From Liquidambar formosana (taxonomy: Eukaryota; Streptophyta; Magnoliopsida; Saxifragales; Altingiaceae), in assembly GCA_039720395.1 (NCBI GenBank), contig CM077827.1, positions 23,030,375-23,094,374 of the forward strand: a stretch of 64,000 bases of DNA, written 5' to 3'. Shown here one piece after another: positions 10,584 through 20,756 of the stretch; positions within the stretch are counted from its first letter, which is position 1, and each line of letters begins with the position of its first letter. The notes below the pieces were generated by a model. The model saw only the letters and a program-made list of their open reading frames with translations, had not been told where the DNA came from and did no database searches. Position numbers and translations under genes: made by a program.

Positions 10584-11045
10584 GGGGAGCGGAGTGTATT
10601 GTCTTATGGGATGGCGAGGGCGAGAGGATTCAACCCCAATGGCATTTATGGTGTTAGGTGGGGGTGTGTTGTTGTGTGATGGGAGAGGATTACGGGTGAC
10701 ATTTGGACGAGTTGGTGGTGAAATGACTTGCTTGTCAATGAGGTCTTGGACTTGGTGGCGAAGGCGAATACAGCGATTGGTGGCATGACCTTTGGATTGG
10801 TGGTACTTGCAGTACTCATTCTCATTGTAGCTCTTGGGTAAGGGATTTGGTGGGGGTCTTGGGTCGAAGTGGCTTCAATAGGTCACGACTTATGAGCTTT
10901 TCAAGGACTCTTCGAGTGGCATGAATAGGTCAGTGAATTGGCAAGGGTGGGTTGACATCATTGAGAGAAAAGGGTTGGATTAGTTGAGTTATGGTGTTGA
11001 CCTCGGCATTGTTCTTCCCAGTAAAGTTTGTCTTGCGACTCCTCA
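10584..11045 (-). pseudogene. Gag middle part of element D, frame-broken, ends at gap
   Basis: The reverse strand resembles 59230-59700 of the other gag copy, including a second knuckle-like region near 10780-10820, but without one long frame. It is cut by the run of Ns, so the gag start, leader and 5' LTR of D are not seen. Confidence 0.6.
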
Positions 11046-11145
11046 NNNNNNNNNNNNNNNNNNNNNNNNNNNNNNNNNNNNNNNNNNNNNNNNNNNNNNN
11101 NNNNNNNNNNNNNNNNNNNNNNNNNNNNNNNNNNNNNNNNNNNNN
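11046..11145. other. Assembly gap (100 Ns)
   Basis: Exactly 100 Ns, the conventional size for a gap of unknown length. Element D enters from the left and unrelated sequence appears on the right, so order and distance across it are not guaranteed. Confidence 0.97.
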
Positions 11146-11205
11146 ATAATTTCCATGAGGGTCAAGGTTGAGAGGGGTTGAGAGGGGCTCCCCCGTCCCA
11201 AATCC
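11146..11205. repeat. Dispersed repeat block next to the gap
   Basis: About 58 bp, with a doubled GGTTGAGAGG motif and GGGGCTCCCCCGTCCC, nearly identical to 49523-49580. It is probably part of a dispersed transposon. No terminus can be defined. Confidence 0.6.
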
Positions 11206-11320
11206 ACCCCATTACCATCCTTACATTGGAATGCCATTTGGATTTTACGCTAAATTTTTTTAGAAAAAGGATTACTTCGGTCAAAGACTCTGATGGATAA
11301 ATAGACAGAATTTCATACGA

Positions 11321-11613
11321 CAAACTATATATTAATGTCACTAACTCTATCCCAAATTTAATGTGGTGCATGAACTTTTAATTTGTCCAATTTAATGCAC
11401 TAATTATACATTAGTGTTTCAATGTAGGTAAATGTACATGGAACGGCCGTTTAGTAATCTAACAAGGACCTCACGTGCTTCACATGGGGCTCATCTAGGC
11501 CGATATGGCATCCCGATGGAGTCTCCCCTAGGGCAAATTACATATTAGTGTCACAAACTTTACCCCAAATTTCAATATGGTTCATAAATTTTAATTTTTC
11601 CAATTTAATGACT
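11321..11613. repeat. Direct repeat pair, spacing 213 bp
   Basis: An ~80-bp segment at 11321-11404 recurs in the same orientation at 11534-11613. Both contain a CCCAAATTT motif and a TCCAATTTAATG motif. The intervening DNA contains ACGGCCGTTTAG. It could be ends of a small LTR-like (TRIM) element or a decayed tandem duplication. No ORF. Confidence 0.5.
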
Positions 11614-11620
11614 TAATTCT

Positions 11621-12470
11621 CTTGCTTGGGCAAGCAGGAAGTTCTCTCGTCGATCTTGAGCTAACCCTAAAGTAGCAAAACTTTTTGAAGCAGATAGTTT
11701 ACATAGTCGAAGTGAACAATAGGGGAAGTTCATTATAGAAGGAACGAAACCAATACCCAATCAAGGGGCTGCTCCGGCCTATCGAAGCGAACTTAGGACA
11801 TTTGGGAGGACTTTGGTAAACTCTAACGGCGTACCTTCCTTTCCACAACCTATCTTAGCAACTTCTTTCCACTTCCGCGGAGTCTAAAGCGAACTGAAAC
11901 ATCTGAGTAATGTAATAGAACTACTACCTTCTTAAGTCTACTTAGCGAACTGCCGAACAATCTCAGTCATATATATATAAATGGGATAACCACTACTAGA
12001 TCTCTCATTAAAGTAGTAAGAGAATGGAGCCTATCCCGCGGTTTCGGTAACGAAAATGGTACAAGCGCTCTCAGAAGCCATTATTTGATCGTTTACGGCC
12101 TGTTTCGGCTATTTGAGAATCCCTATTTATTGGAGCCGTTTCCGGGCCTGACTTCTAAGTCAGATTAAAAGGTGGGGTTTTCCCTGAGTCGCCTATAGTA
12201 AGGAGCTATGAAGCCCTTCCCTTCTCGTAACTCTCTCCATTCATTGAGCTACCTTCGGTTTCCTTACTCCATTCTTCCTTACTGGATAATGATTGGCTAC
12301 CTAAGGGGCCTTTACAGCTTGAGTCGGTCGGTCCGGCTACTCGGAAGGCGGGGCCATTAGTTTGAGGCCATATCGATGGGAAAAAGGCAACTCGTTTCGT
12401 CAACTGTGAAGGCGAGGGAATAAAAACCTCACCCGAATGGACTGAAAGTCAGCGAGGTGTTTAGACACTA
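11621..12470. other. Mitochondrial-like DNA (candidate NUMT)
   Basis: Base composition changes sharply from AT-rich repeats to a more GC-balanced stretch with the style of plant mitochondrial intergenic DNA (for example CCTATCCCGCGGTTTCGG and GCTGCTCCGGCCTATCGAAG). No repeat resemblance to neighbours and no convincing gene. A 65-codon frame at 12206-12403 has no known domain. Composition-based inference only. Confidence 0.45.
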
Positions 12471-13634
12471 TTTTATATGTCAATTCCCCAATGTAAAATT
12501 TTCATTTAGAAATAAAAAGTAAGAGAATGGTGGACGCTAGCTACTAGATTTAGATAAAAAAGGAAAAAAGGAAAAAAGTGTGTTGGGTGAGAGAATAGGA
12601 TAAACCATAGAAATTCTATTCTCTAGGTTTAGCCTTGGAAGATTACTTGCTTCATGAAATGTTCGGATATAGAGGAAAGAGAAGAAGATAAATTTTAATA
12701 TGGCCATCCGTAAAATCTTACAAGATTTTACAATTTTACAAAAGTAGTAAAATTTCATGATTTATAGAGTAATCTATGAACTGTAAAATTTTACTACTTT
12801 CACGAAGTATTATATTGGACCATGCCAACCAGTAAAATTTTACGGTTTCAATTTTTTTAATAATTACCTAATCAATATGGATCTTATTTCGAAGATATCG
12901 ATGAATTGGTTCTAAAATTTTTTTTTTTTTTTTCAAAAAACAGATATATATATTGCAAATTATAAGTTTTAAAAATTTGAACACTAAAAACTAAGTTAGT
13001 TACATAGGGTGTCCTTAATAACAAAAAAAAAAAAAAAAAAAAAGAGAGAGTGCCCTTTGTATAATAAGGGTAAACCAGGGATTTTAAAAAATAAAAAATA
13101 AAAAAAAGGGTGACTAATTCCTAATAAGTTTCACCCAATTGACTAATTGAGTTAGAAAAACACTTGCTTGACTAATTGACAATATTTTATCTAATAGTGG
13201 ACTAATCACCAATGTTTCCTCTCTTTTTTTTTAGAGATAGCTAGGCGGCTCTCTTGAACGTTACTTTATTATATACAATTAGATAAGATTCGATTAGATT
13301 AGATATTAACTCAAATCCATTTATGTCACTAGTAGTGGACGCATGCATCTTATGAGATAAAAATGTCAAAAAAAAAAAAAAAAAAAAGAGGAAAGAAAGA
13401 CTAAAATATAAGAAAAAATTACAAGAAATTTTAATTTAAAAACAAATTTGCAAAAAAACAAAATACACACACACACATCTACTATAGAAAGAATAGAAGA
13501 CAAATGTTCAAACTTCGAAGATAAAAGTAGTAGAAGATGGTTCCAAAAATTGTGAAGATAAAAATTTGTTTATTATTTATTTTTAAAATTAACTGGTCGC
13601 AAAGTTTTATAAGTTTCGGTATCTTAAAATTATA
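12471..13634. other. AT-rich intergenic DNA
   Basis: Long A and T runs, no gene recognised. It contains one near-palindrome at 12741-12800 and simple runs at 13023-13043 and 13369-13387. Confidence 0.6.
12741..12800. repeat. Near-palindromic hairpin
   Basis: AAAGTAGTAAAATTT (12741-12755) is matched by its complement AAATTTTACTACTTT (12786-12800), with an internal paired TTATAGA/TCTATGA region. It may be a folded-back MITE remnant. Confidence 0.55.
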
Positions 13635-13904
13635 CTCTCTCTGTCCCACAAAAATAAACTATTTTTGCCACATTTTTTGTCCCAAAATATTTGTCCATTT
13701 TCAAAATTCAAATCATAAATTTTTGTACTTTCCTATACTACCCTTTGTTATTTCAATAATTCCTCTCAACACAAAACCCAATACCAAGTAAGAGATGGTA
13801 TTTTTGGAAAGATAAAATTTAATAAATGACAAGTCAATATAATGATGACTTTTCTTTAATTGTGTGTTTTGTTAAATTTGACCTATCTTTGCAGGACGGG
13901 GGAG
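13635..13904. mobile_element. Stowaway-like MITE (270 bp)
   Basis: The ends CTCTCTCTGTCCCAC and, inverted, CTCCCCCGTCCTGC match the Tc1/mariner Stowaway terminal signature. It is flanked by TA on both sides (13633-13634 and 13905-13906). Non-coding. Confidence 0.8.
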
Positions 13905-14225
13905 TAAGAGATATGTATGAAAAGTGTTAGATGCTTTTAAGTTTGGGTTTGTTTTTTTTCATTTTTTCTTTTTTCTTTTTGTTTTTGTTTTGATTGAAGA
14001 TAAGTTTGAGTCTCTTAAAATGATAAAGATGGATAAAAAGAAAATGGACTGTTGATATGGCTTTTATAAAATTATAAAAGAGATGGACACAGTCATATAA
14101 AAGAGAAAATATTAGCCTAAATGTTACTCCGTATTTTTGTAGATATATGTTAGATTGGATTAGATTAGATTACCTTTCAATTATCTTGGAAAGCTCTTTT
14201 TTATTGATTTTTTTCCCTGGGGACT

Positions 14226-17145
14226 TTGGCCACAACTCACAAGTCCATAAAATATGATTTATCCAAGCATAAGTCAAAGAAATCTTGTGCAGCCATAAGT
14301 CCATCAAAAAACAAATAGACAAAATTACCCTTCTTAATTTTAAGACCATGAACACCAGCGTTTAGATCTGGCCATCTTCTTTGCAACGGCTTCTTTTTTG
14401 ATGAACAAACCATCATCATCGTCGACATCTTCATCTCTGCCATCCACTCAGTTGGTTCTGGCACTGGTTTTTAAACAAACATATTGAGGAGATAAGTTAA
14501 TAGAAAGCCTTGGAGTTTGATCTTCTTGTTGGTGATTTTGATGTAGATGGCAAGGTGGTTTCAGTGTAGATCTAAAGCTTTAGATTAGAGTACTTTGGAG
14601 TAATGGCAAAGGCTAAAAACAACTTTTCTTGTTGGACAAGGTTGTTGCAGTTGTAAAAACTCCCCACATGTCTTTTAGCTTTATCACTCACTGTCTACAT
14701 ATTGGAGAATTTTATCTTCTTCTCACATCAATTTTAGTAATTTCTTGTCTTATGAAATTCTACTAGAGCTACTGTAACCCCAAAGCCAACATAGATTCTT
14801 TTGAAATGTCTGGGCTCTGTTGACGATGCTAGTAGAGTTTGGGAAATATAAAACAAGAAGAAAGGGAGAAGGGAACAGAACTTATAAGTTTCAGTACATT
14901 ATTTTGATTTTATTTTTTTCAAGTACACTCTTATGCTTTATTGTTTCCTTAGGGTATTAATATCAATAAAATAGTTCTGAACAACACCATCTAAAATACC
15001 TTTTTTATTTTTAAATTTTTGCAATTGAACCCACATACAAACAATTACATGTAACTGTTTTCAACTCGATTACATTTTAGTCACAAAAATTAAGTCACTA
15101 AACATTTAGACTTAACTATTTATAGTTTCAACCACATAAATTTAACTGCTTTAAAAAATTATATTTCATAATTTTTACTATTTTGTGTAGCCAATTGAAC
15201 CCACACAAAATAGTTACATGTAACTATTACTATGAGCCAAAGTGATTACATTTGTATCACCAAATTTGTAGTTGTTTCCCATTTTGTCAAGAATTTTTTT
15301 TTTATTTTTTTATTTTAAGAAATAAAAGTGAAACAGTTATATGTAACTATTTTCACAACATATCCATTTTTAGTAGAAATTATGTGTTTTTATGATGTTT
15401 ATAATAAAATATTGTGCTTTAATTTTAGTAAAAACACAATTGGTGTCATTGAAATGCTCAGTCCATACATGTTGTGGTGTTTAGATGGAAAAAAAGGTTA
15501 AATGTAATAGTTGTGAAATGTCTCAAAATAGTGATGCATTATCTGTCTAATTACAAATGGAACACGACTTCTTTAAATTGTCTTGTGTTGAATTATGCCA
15601 ATAATTCATTTAAAGTGTAAGCCATTTAATTGGTATAACACATTATACCAAACAGTGACATGAAACTATGTGTATGATATGTAGTTACATGTAATTATGT
15701 GTGTGATATAAAATAGTTACATGTAACTGTCTTGCAAGTAGAACATGTATTTGAAATAACTTTATGCCAATTATCACTTTTCATAAACCATCACAAAAAG
15801 AGTATTAAAAATGTATGATAAAAAAATAAATTGTAATTGTTATGAATAAATGAACATCACATCAATCTGGTCAAGCCCATAGCATTTATTACACATAGCA
15901 TGCAATATAAATCACAATCATTGTCTAGCATACACTTTGTGCGTCCAGAAAACTCATAAAAAGCAACAATGTCTCGACCTTCAAGCTCTTCCACTTGCCG
16001 CACAAGAATTTAACCAAGTCTTCAAATCTAAGTCTTTGCTGAAATGCTCGTAATTGCAGTGTATAAACTCGATTTTCACAATAACATGACCATTGAAGTT
16101 CAAAGCAAAATTACATACATAGAGGTAATGATCAATTTGAAAGCATTGTAGCTTTGAAAAATTAACAAATTTTATACTAGCAAACAAAAAATCAACAAAA
16201 AAGATTGTTGAAAGCAAATAAAACTAAAATTTTTACACAAATGAGGTAGGAAAATCTATAATCTATAGAACACCCTAGCATTATGAATAATATAAAAGCA
16301 GTTAAACAAAAATAAAGTTGGAAACCAAAAAAATTGAAAAAAAAAAGTTTTAATAGCAGTAAAAACTAATTGAATATGACTAAATTTTTTAACACAAATA
16401 AGGTAAGAAAAGCTATAATCTATACACAACCCAACATCATTAATGATAGCAAATAGTTACATGTAACTATTTTAAACTATTTTCACTCAAAAGCTAAAAA
16501 TTGACAAAAACATTGTTAAAAGCAATTGAAATTAAAAAGACTACATCTAGATTATTTACAAAAATAAAGTAAGGAATTCTATCTTACTGTATACATCATC
16601 AATCCAACATTATTAATGATATTCCCCTGTTTCTTTGATTACGAACTTAAATCCGATTACAAACAGTAAAATCTTATGAAAAGGAACTAAAATGAACAAA
16701 ATCACTATCACAAATGCGTAGTTAACAAACACAAGTATTGAAGCTGATAAATAAATAAATAAATAAATAAAGGCACATACTAACCATCAAGTTGTGATCA
16801 GCACAGAGATCAAACTGAGATGCAAAAAATCTTTAGCAATATGGTGAATAGTTTTTAAAATTTGAATATGAAATCAGAAGAGAAAAGATTGCAAAGAATG
16901 AATATGGAAATATGTTATTTGCTACGTTAAACATGGAGAAATTTAAGATTCAAGCGTAATAGAAAAATAGAGCCATTTCTAGTAATAGATCAGTTACAGG
17001 GGCAATCTTGTCAATAAAAAAAATGTATTCTCATCTTAGTAAAAATGCTACCATTCCAATTAGAAGTTGAACTTATAGCTGCATAAAATTTTTTTATGGA
17101 CTTATGTCTCCATAAGTCCTAAAAAAATAGACTTTTGGCTAATTT
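14226..17145. mobile_element. Non-autonomous TIR element with internal palindrome repeats (~2.9 kb)
   Basis: The left end (14226-14330) and the reverse complement of the right end (17040-17145) share degenerate terminal sequence: TTGGCCACAA versus TTAGCCAAAA, and TTGTGCAGCCATAAGT versus TTATGCAGCTATAAGT. The interior is AT-rich and non-coding, with repeated AGTTACATGTAACT palindromes. No transposase and no clear target duplication, so the superfamily is undecided (MULE or hAT type) and the boundaries are approximate. Confidence 0.5.
15042..16469. repeat. Six copies of the TAGTTACATGTAACTA palindrome
   Basis: Near 15044-15056, 15211-15226, 15335-15348, 15682-15697, 15714-15729 and 16454-16469. 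Two are perfect 16-base palindromes. The first two sit after a shared TTGAACCCACA segment. They could be transposase or host-factor sites of the surrounding element. Confidence 0.65.
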
Positions 17146-17910
17146 AATTATTTATTTAGGGAGGGGATATTGCCAGAGAGAAAAACTCTCTTTCCACAGC
17201 TTTTATAAAAAATGGACGAAGTTGCCCTTTTTTCTCCTCCTTCGTCTGTTCTCTCCACACTCCTAACAAACCAGCCCTTTCTTCTCCTCCTCTTCTCTTC
17301 TTTCTCCACGGCTTTTGTTGAGGTTTTGGGCATCTTTTTAATTTAGTGGGAAAGTTTTCCCCCTGATCTGAATGCTAAAGGGAAGAAAAAAAAAGAAAAA
17401 AAAGAGAGAAGATGAACAATCATGAATATATATAATTTTCCTTATGTTTGGATCAACTGAAGGTACTAGAGCCTTTGTCGCATTAAAATTGTTGTAACCA
17501 AGATAGCCTTGGTATGCTGTTTCAAATCGTCACATAAATCTCTTCTTGAAGGGATAAAGAGAAGATCGAACAAAGGCAAGGAGCTACACTAAACCCAAAA
17601 ATTGGAAATCATGCACATGTTCTATTTCTTTCTACCCTCGTCACCGCCGGTGGGCACCGCCATTGCTGACCGCCAAAAATGGGGGCAAGATCCATAGTGC
17701 CACCTCCAGGCACATCAACACAGCAGTGTTTGCAGATTGGGATCAGGGTGTGTTTTTGTTGTTGGCTTTGTGGATTTGGTTCAAATCAAGCTTTGGGCTT
17801 TTGGATTCTTCTCTGGCAATCTTGTCCAGTTCAATATGAAGCCCTCATCTAAGGATCTAAGGAAAAGGTGGAGAGAAAAGATTGAAAAACAAAAAAACAA
17901 AAAAAAAGAA
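17146..17910. other. Intergenic DNA between two TIR elements
   Basis: CT-rich 17180-17330 and a short GC-rich patch at 17640-17700. A 65-codon frame at 17737-17934 overlaps the A-run next to the MULE and has no recognisable domain. No gene called. Confidence 0.5.
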
Positions 17911-18278
17911 GGAAAATTACATAATGCTGCATGATCTTTGAGCGGAAATCACTTTTCACCCCTCATCTTCAAAATCGGACAAATAGCCTCCTGAAGTTTA
18001 AAAAATATTCACTTTACACCCTTCCATCTAACTGACGTTATGATTTTAATAGAAAAAGTCACGTGCATTGCACATGACCTACATAATTCACAAATAAGAC
18101 CAAAATACCCTTATCTACAGTGTTACAGCCCACGTGCTTCTCACTAATGGCTTCCTCCTCCATCTCCATTGTTATTAGGGTTTCTACTCCATTGTTGAAG
18201 CTCCACTGTTCTGATAATATGTGTATATATAATCATCAATCCAAAACAAAAAATTGTAGAGAAAGTTAGCAGGTCATC

Positions 18279-18316
<38 letters not shown>

Positions 18317-19522
18317 GAATGACCAATCCAAATTTTCTTCCAATCCACATAACGCCAACAACAGAACAAAACGTAGAAGAGAGGATGAGGAAGAAGATGA
18401 AGTAGCAGATGAAGCAGTAGGAAGAAAAAAAAAAAAAATTCGAACAATAGTTCGCCGCCAAGAAATCAGAACCCATGGGGGTGTTGGATCCACACTTGAT
18501 TTGAGAAAAAAACACCCTCCCTAAGATTATATCATGACCCAAGGCATGTGTTTAAAGGCCAAATCCAGATTTGCATTTTTTTTTCCCCAAATTACCTTGT
18601 TCATGCTTCATGCCCCTCGCCGGAAAAAATGGAAGATTTTTTCCATTTTCCGTCATGCCTTGTTCATGAAGCATGCCTTGTTCTGTTATGCCTTGTTCAA
18701 TCCAAATTTTTTTCGGTATGCTTTGTTCATGCTTCATGCCCCTCGACTGAAAAATCTCGCTGGCGATTGGACATGATTTGCATTTTTTTCTCGTTTCCCC
18801 AAATTTTCTCAGCAGCCAAACACAGGGTAAGAAAAACAACCAACCCTGTGAAATTATCCAAGCATCGACCACCATCACCGTGCAACAACCAGCCCTGCAT
18901 CCACTGTCAATCTCAGAGCGACCCATACAAAACTCTAAACACCGCCACAGCTCCATTGCCAAACCCAAAACCAAACCCATATACAAAACCCTAACCCCAA
19001 CCAAACACAGAGCAACCAAGCCACCACACTACCCCTCTCTCAAGTCGTCGGCCATAACCCTACCGATTGAGCCTTTCTGCCGCCGTCAACTACAACTGCC
19101 CAACCATCTCCGCCATAGTTCTCGGTCGAAGCAGATCCGACCCATAGCCATCGATCTCACCCAAAGACCAACATCAACGTGCTCCCGTCGTTGAGCTCCC
19201 CGCAGTCGAGGACGATGTTGGAGATGACGGCAGCGAAGTAGTCGTCTTTGGACGCCGCTGCAACTCCGGCGAGTTTGCTGTGGGAGTAAACGCCGAACGC
19301 CGATCGCTAAGGATCCAGAGGCTTCTCAAAGAAGCTTCATCTAATTTTGCGTCTTTAGATGAAAATATCTCAGGGGTATAATAGTCATTTCATGGATTCC
19401 GTTAACGGCGTAAGTATAAATTACATTTTTGAAATTTGAAAGGGTTATTTGTCCGATTTTAAAGATGAGGGGTGAAAAGTGATTTCCGCTCAAAGATCAG
19501 AAGGGCAATCTGTAATTTTCCC
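17911..19522. mobile_element. MULE-like element with ~60-90 bp TIRs, possible Pack-MULE
   Basis: The left end GGAAAATTACA... with TGATCTTTGAGCGGAAATCA at 17932 is mirrored at the right end (19499 back to about 19440). The inner ~55 bases differ at only one or two positions. The outer GGGAAAATTACA end is typical of plant Mutator-like elements, and both flanks are A-rich, which hides the target duplication. The interior has no transposase. It changes at 18830-19330 to GC-rich, codon-like DNA (reverse strand contains GVYSHSKLAGVAAASKDDYF) that looks captured from a host gene I do not recognise. Confidence 0.75.
18283..18312. repeat. (AT)n microsatellite
   Basis: Perfect TA dinucleotide run inside the MULE-like element. 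Confidence 0.9.
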
Positions 19523-20756
19523 AAAAAAAAAGAAAAGAAAGAGAGAGGACCAACGAAAAGGGAGAGAGTCAGAAAAGGGGAAAAATGTGGAAGGAGAGAG
19601 TGAAGAAGGGTAATTTCGCCCATTTGAGAAAAAAACCGTGGAAGAAAACTTTTTGTCTCTCTCAATATCGTCTCCCTTTGTTTATTGCAACAGCAATAGG
19701 GTTTTGATCAAATTATTTTCCAAGAACACAACTAAGACTATTGCATATTCCATATCGGTTAGCGTATAGGATAAATCCGATTGATGAAATTGAACATAAG
19801 ACCTTTTGCTTCTATTTCTTGAGGCATGAGTCCTTACAACCAATCCACCTCTTAAGTTTATTAAGATAACTAGGCTACTATACATGCACACATATCACAA
19901 GTTAAAGAAAAGTATACAATAAGGGCCTATTTGTGCGTTTAATTTGAAATTAAACAATATAAGAAATTTTGCATAATATTGAATGCATAAATCCATCAAC
20001 CTTAGATTAGCAAATTTTAAAATGTTGCAGTTATCACTATAATTGATATTATAGAATCAATTTTAAGAAATTTCATTATTTTGAATTTTTACTCTTATTT
20101 ATGATAATGACCATCATATTTTGAATTTGTCAATTTAAAATAAGTGGTTGTGCTTTTAATATTATATAAACTTTTAAAAATAATTTAATTTCGAACTGGA
20201 CACAGTATACCCAAACAACCTCTAGATTCATAGTCCGATCAGGTAATAACGTCGTATCAAATCAAAATAATATAACTCGGAGTAAATAAATACTCCATAC
20301 AAAATGTCCACATACTGAACCAAACAGTGTCGAATTTTCGGCTTCATATATGTTAACGCCGTCAATCTCCATCTCACCCGCGTCTTTCACCAGCCCCGTA
20401 AGTCGCAGGTCCCACACACTCATCCCATTGATTAACGTCTTCAAGGGGATTGTTCCTCCATTGATAGCGCAATCAAGGTGAAAATTGTAGGTCAGGGATT
20501 ATTCCTCTATTGATTAACTTCTCCAAGGGAAAAATTTCCGTGAGGCACACGAGCAAGCTATTCAGCTCGCTTCTTCTTTGGTGATGAGAACAAGGCGGTG
20601 ATTTGATGTTTTAAGCGCAGAGAAAGATTTCAATGACAGAGTTGAGTTGACGCCGTCAATACAAAACGATGGCGCTTAAAATTTTTTTAGTTTCGAGTTA
20701 ATTTCACTGCAATGGAGAGGAGGCGTTCCCCCTGAACGAAAGCCTGTTAAAATTAC
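19523..20756. other. Upstream region of the PPR gene
   Basis: AT-rich to about 20260, then more balanced DNA. A direct repeat of ATTGATTAACNTCT-type sequence lies near 20428 and 20510. No clear TATA box is assignable. The 5' UTR and promoter presumably lie in 20260-20756. Confidence 0.4.

Larger units (their letters stand above)
2537..11045 (-). mobile_element. Tat/Ogre-lineage Ty3/Gypsy element D (decayed, both LTRs outside or missing)
   Basis: Minus-strand retroelement body. Right to left it carries the gag 3' part, aspartic protease, G-patch, an intron-like break, RT, RNase H, a second archaeal-type RNase H, integrase, an antisense ORF and an inverted-repeat array. Dual RNase H, a G-patch, an extra ORF and a pol intron are established traits of the Tat/Ogre lineage. 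The right side ends at an assembly gap and the left side is cut by LTR A. Pol has at least two TAG codons and two frameshifts, so the copy is dead. It is the same family as the gag at 58340-60338. Confidence 0.85.

Noticed and set aside
11043..11237. Frames across the N-run
   Set aside because: Artefacts of translating the gap.
12206..12403. 65-codon frame in the mitochondrial-like stretch as a gene
   Set aside because: No recognisable mitochondrial or nuclear protein; length expected by chance in less AT-rich DNA.
18534..19194. Plus- and minus-strand frames of 130-155 codons inside the MULE-like element
   Set aside because: No domain, overlapping frames on both strands, and internal repeats of TTGTTCATGCTTCATGCC. 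Treated as transposon interior, except for the GC-rich segment flagged as possible captured DNA.
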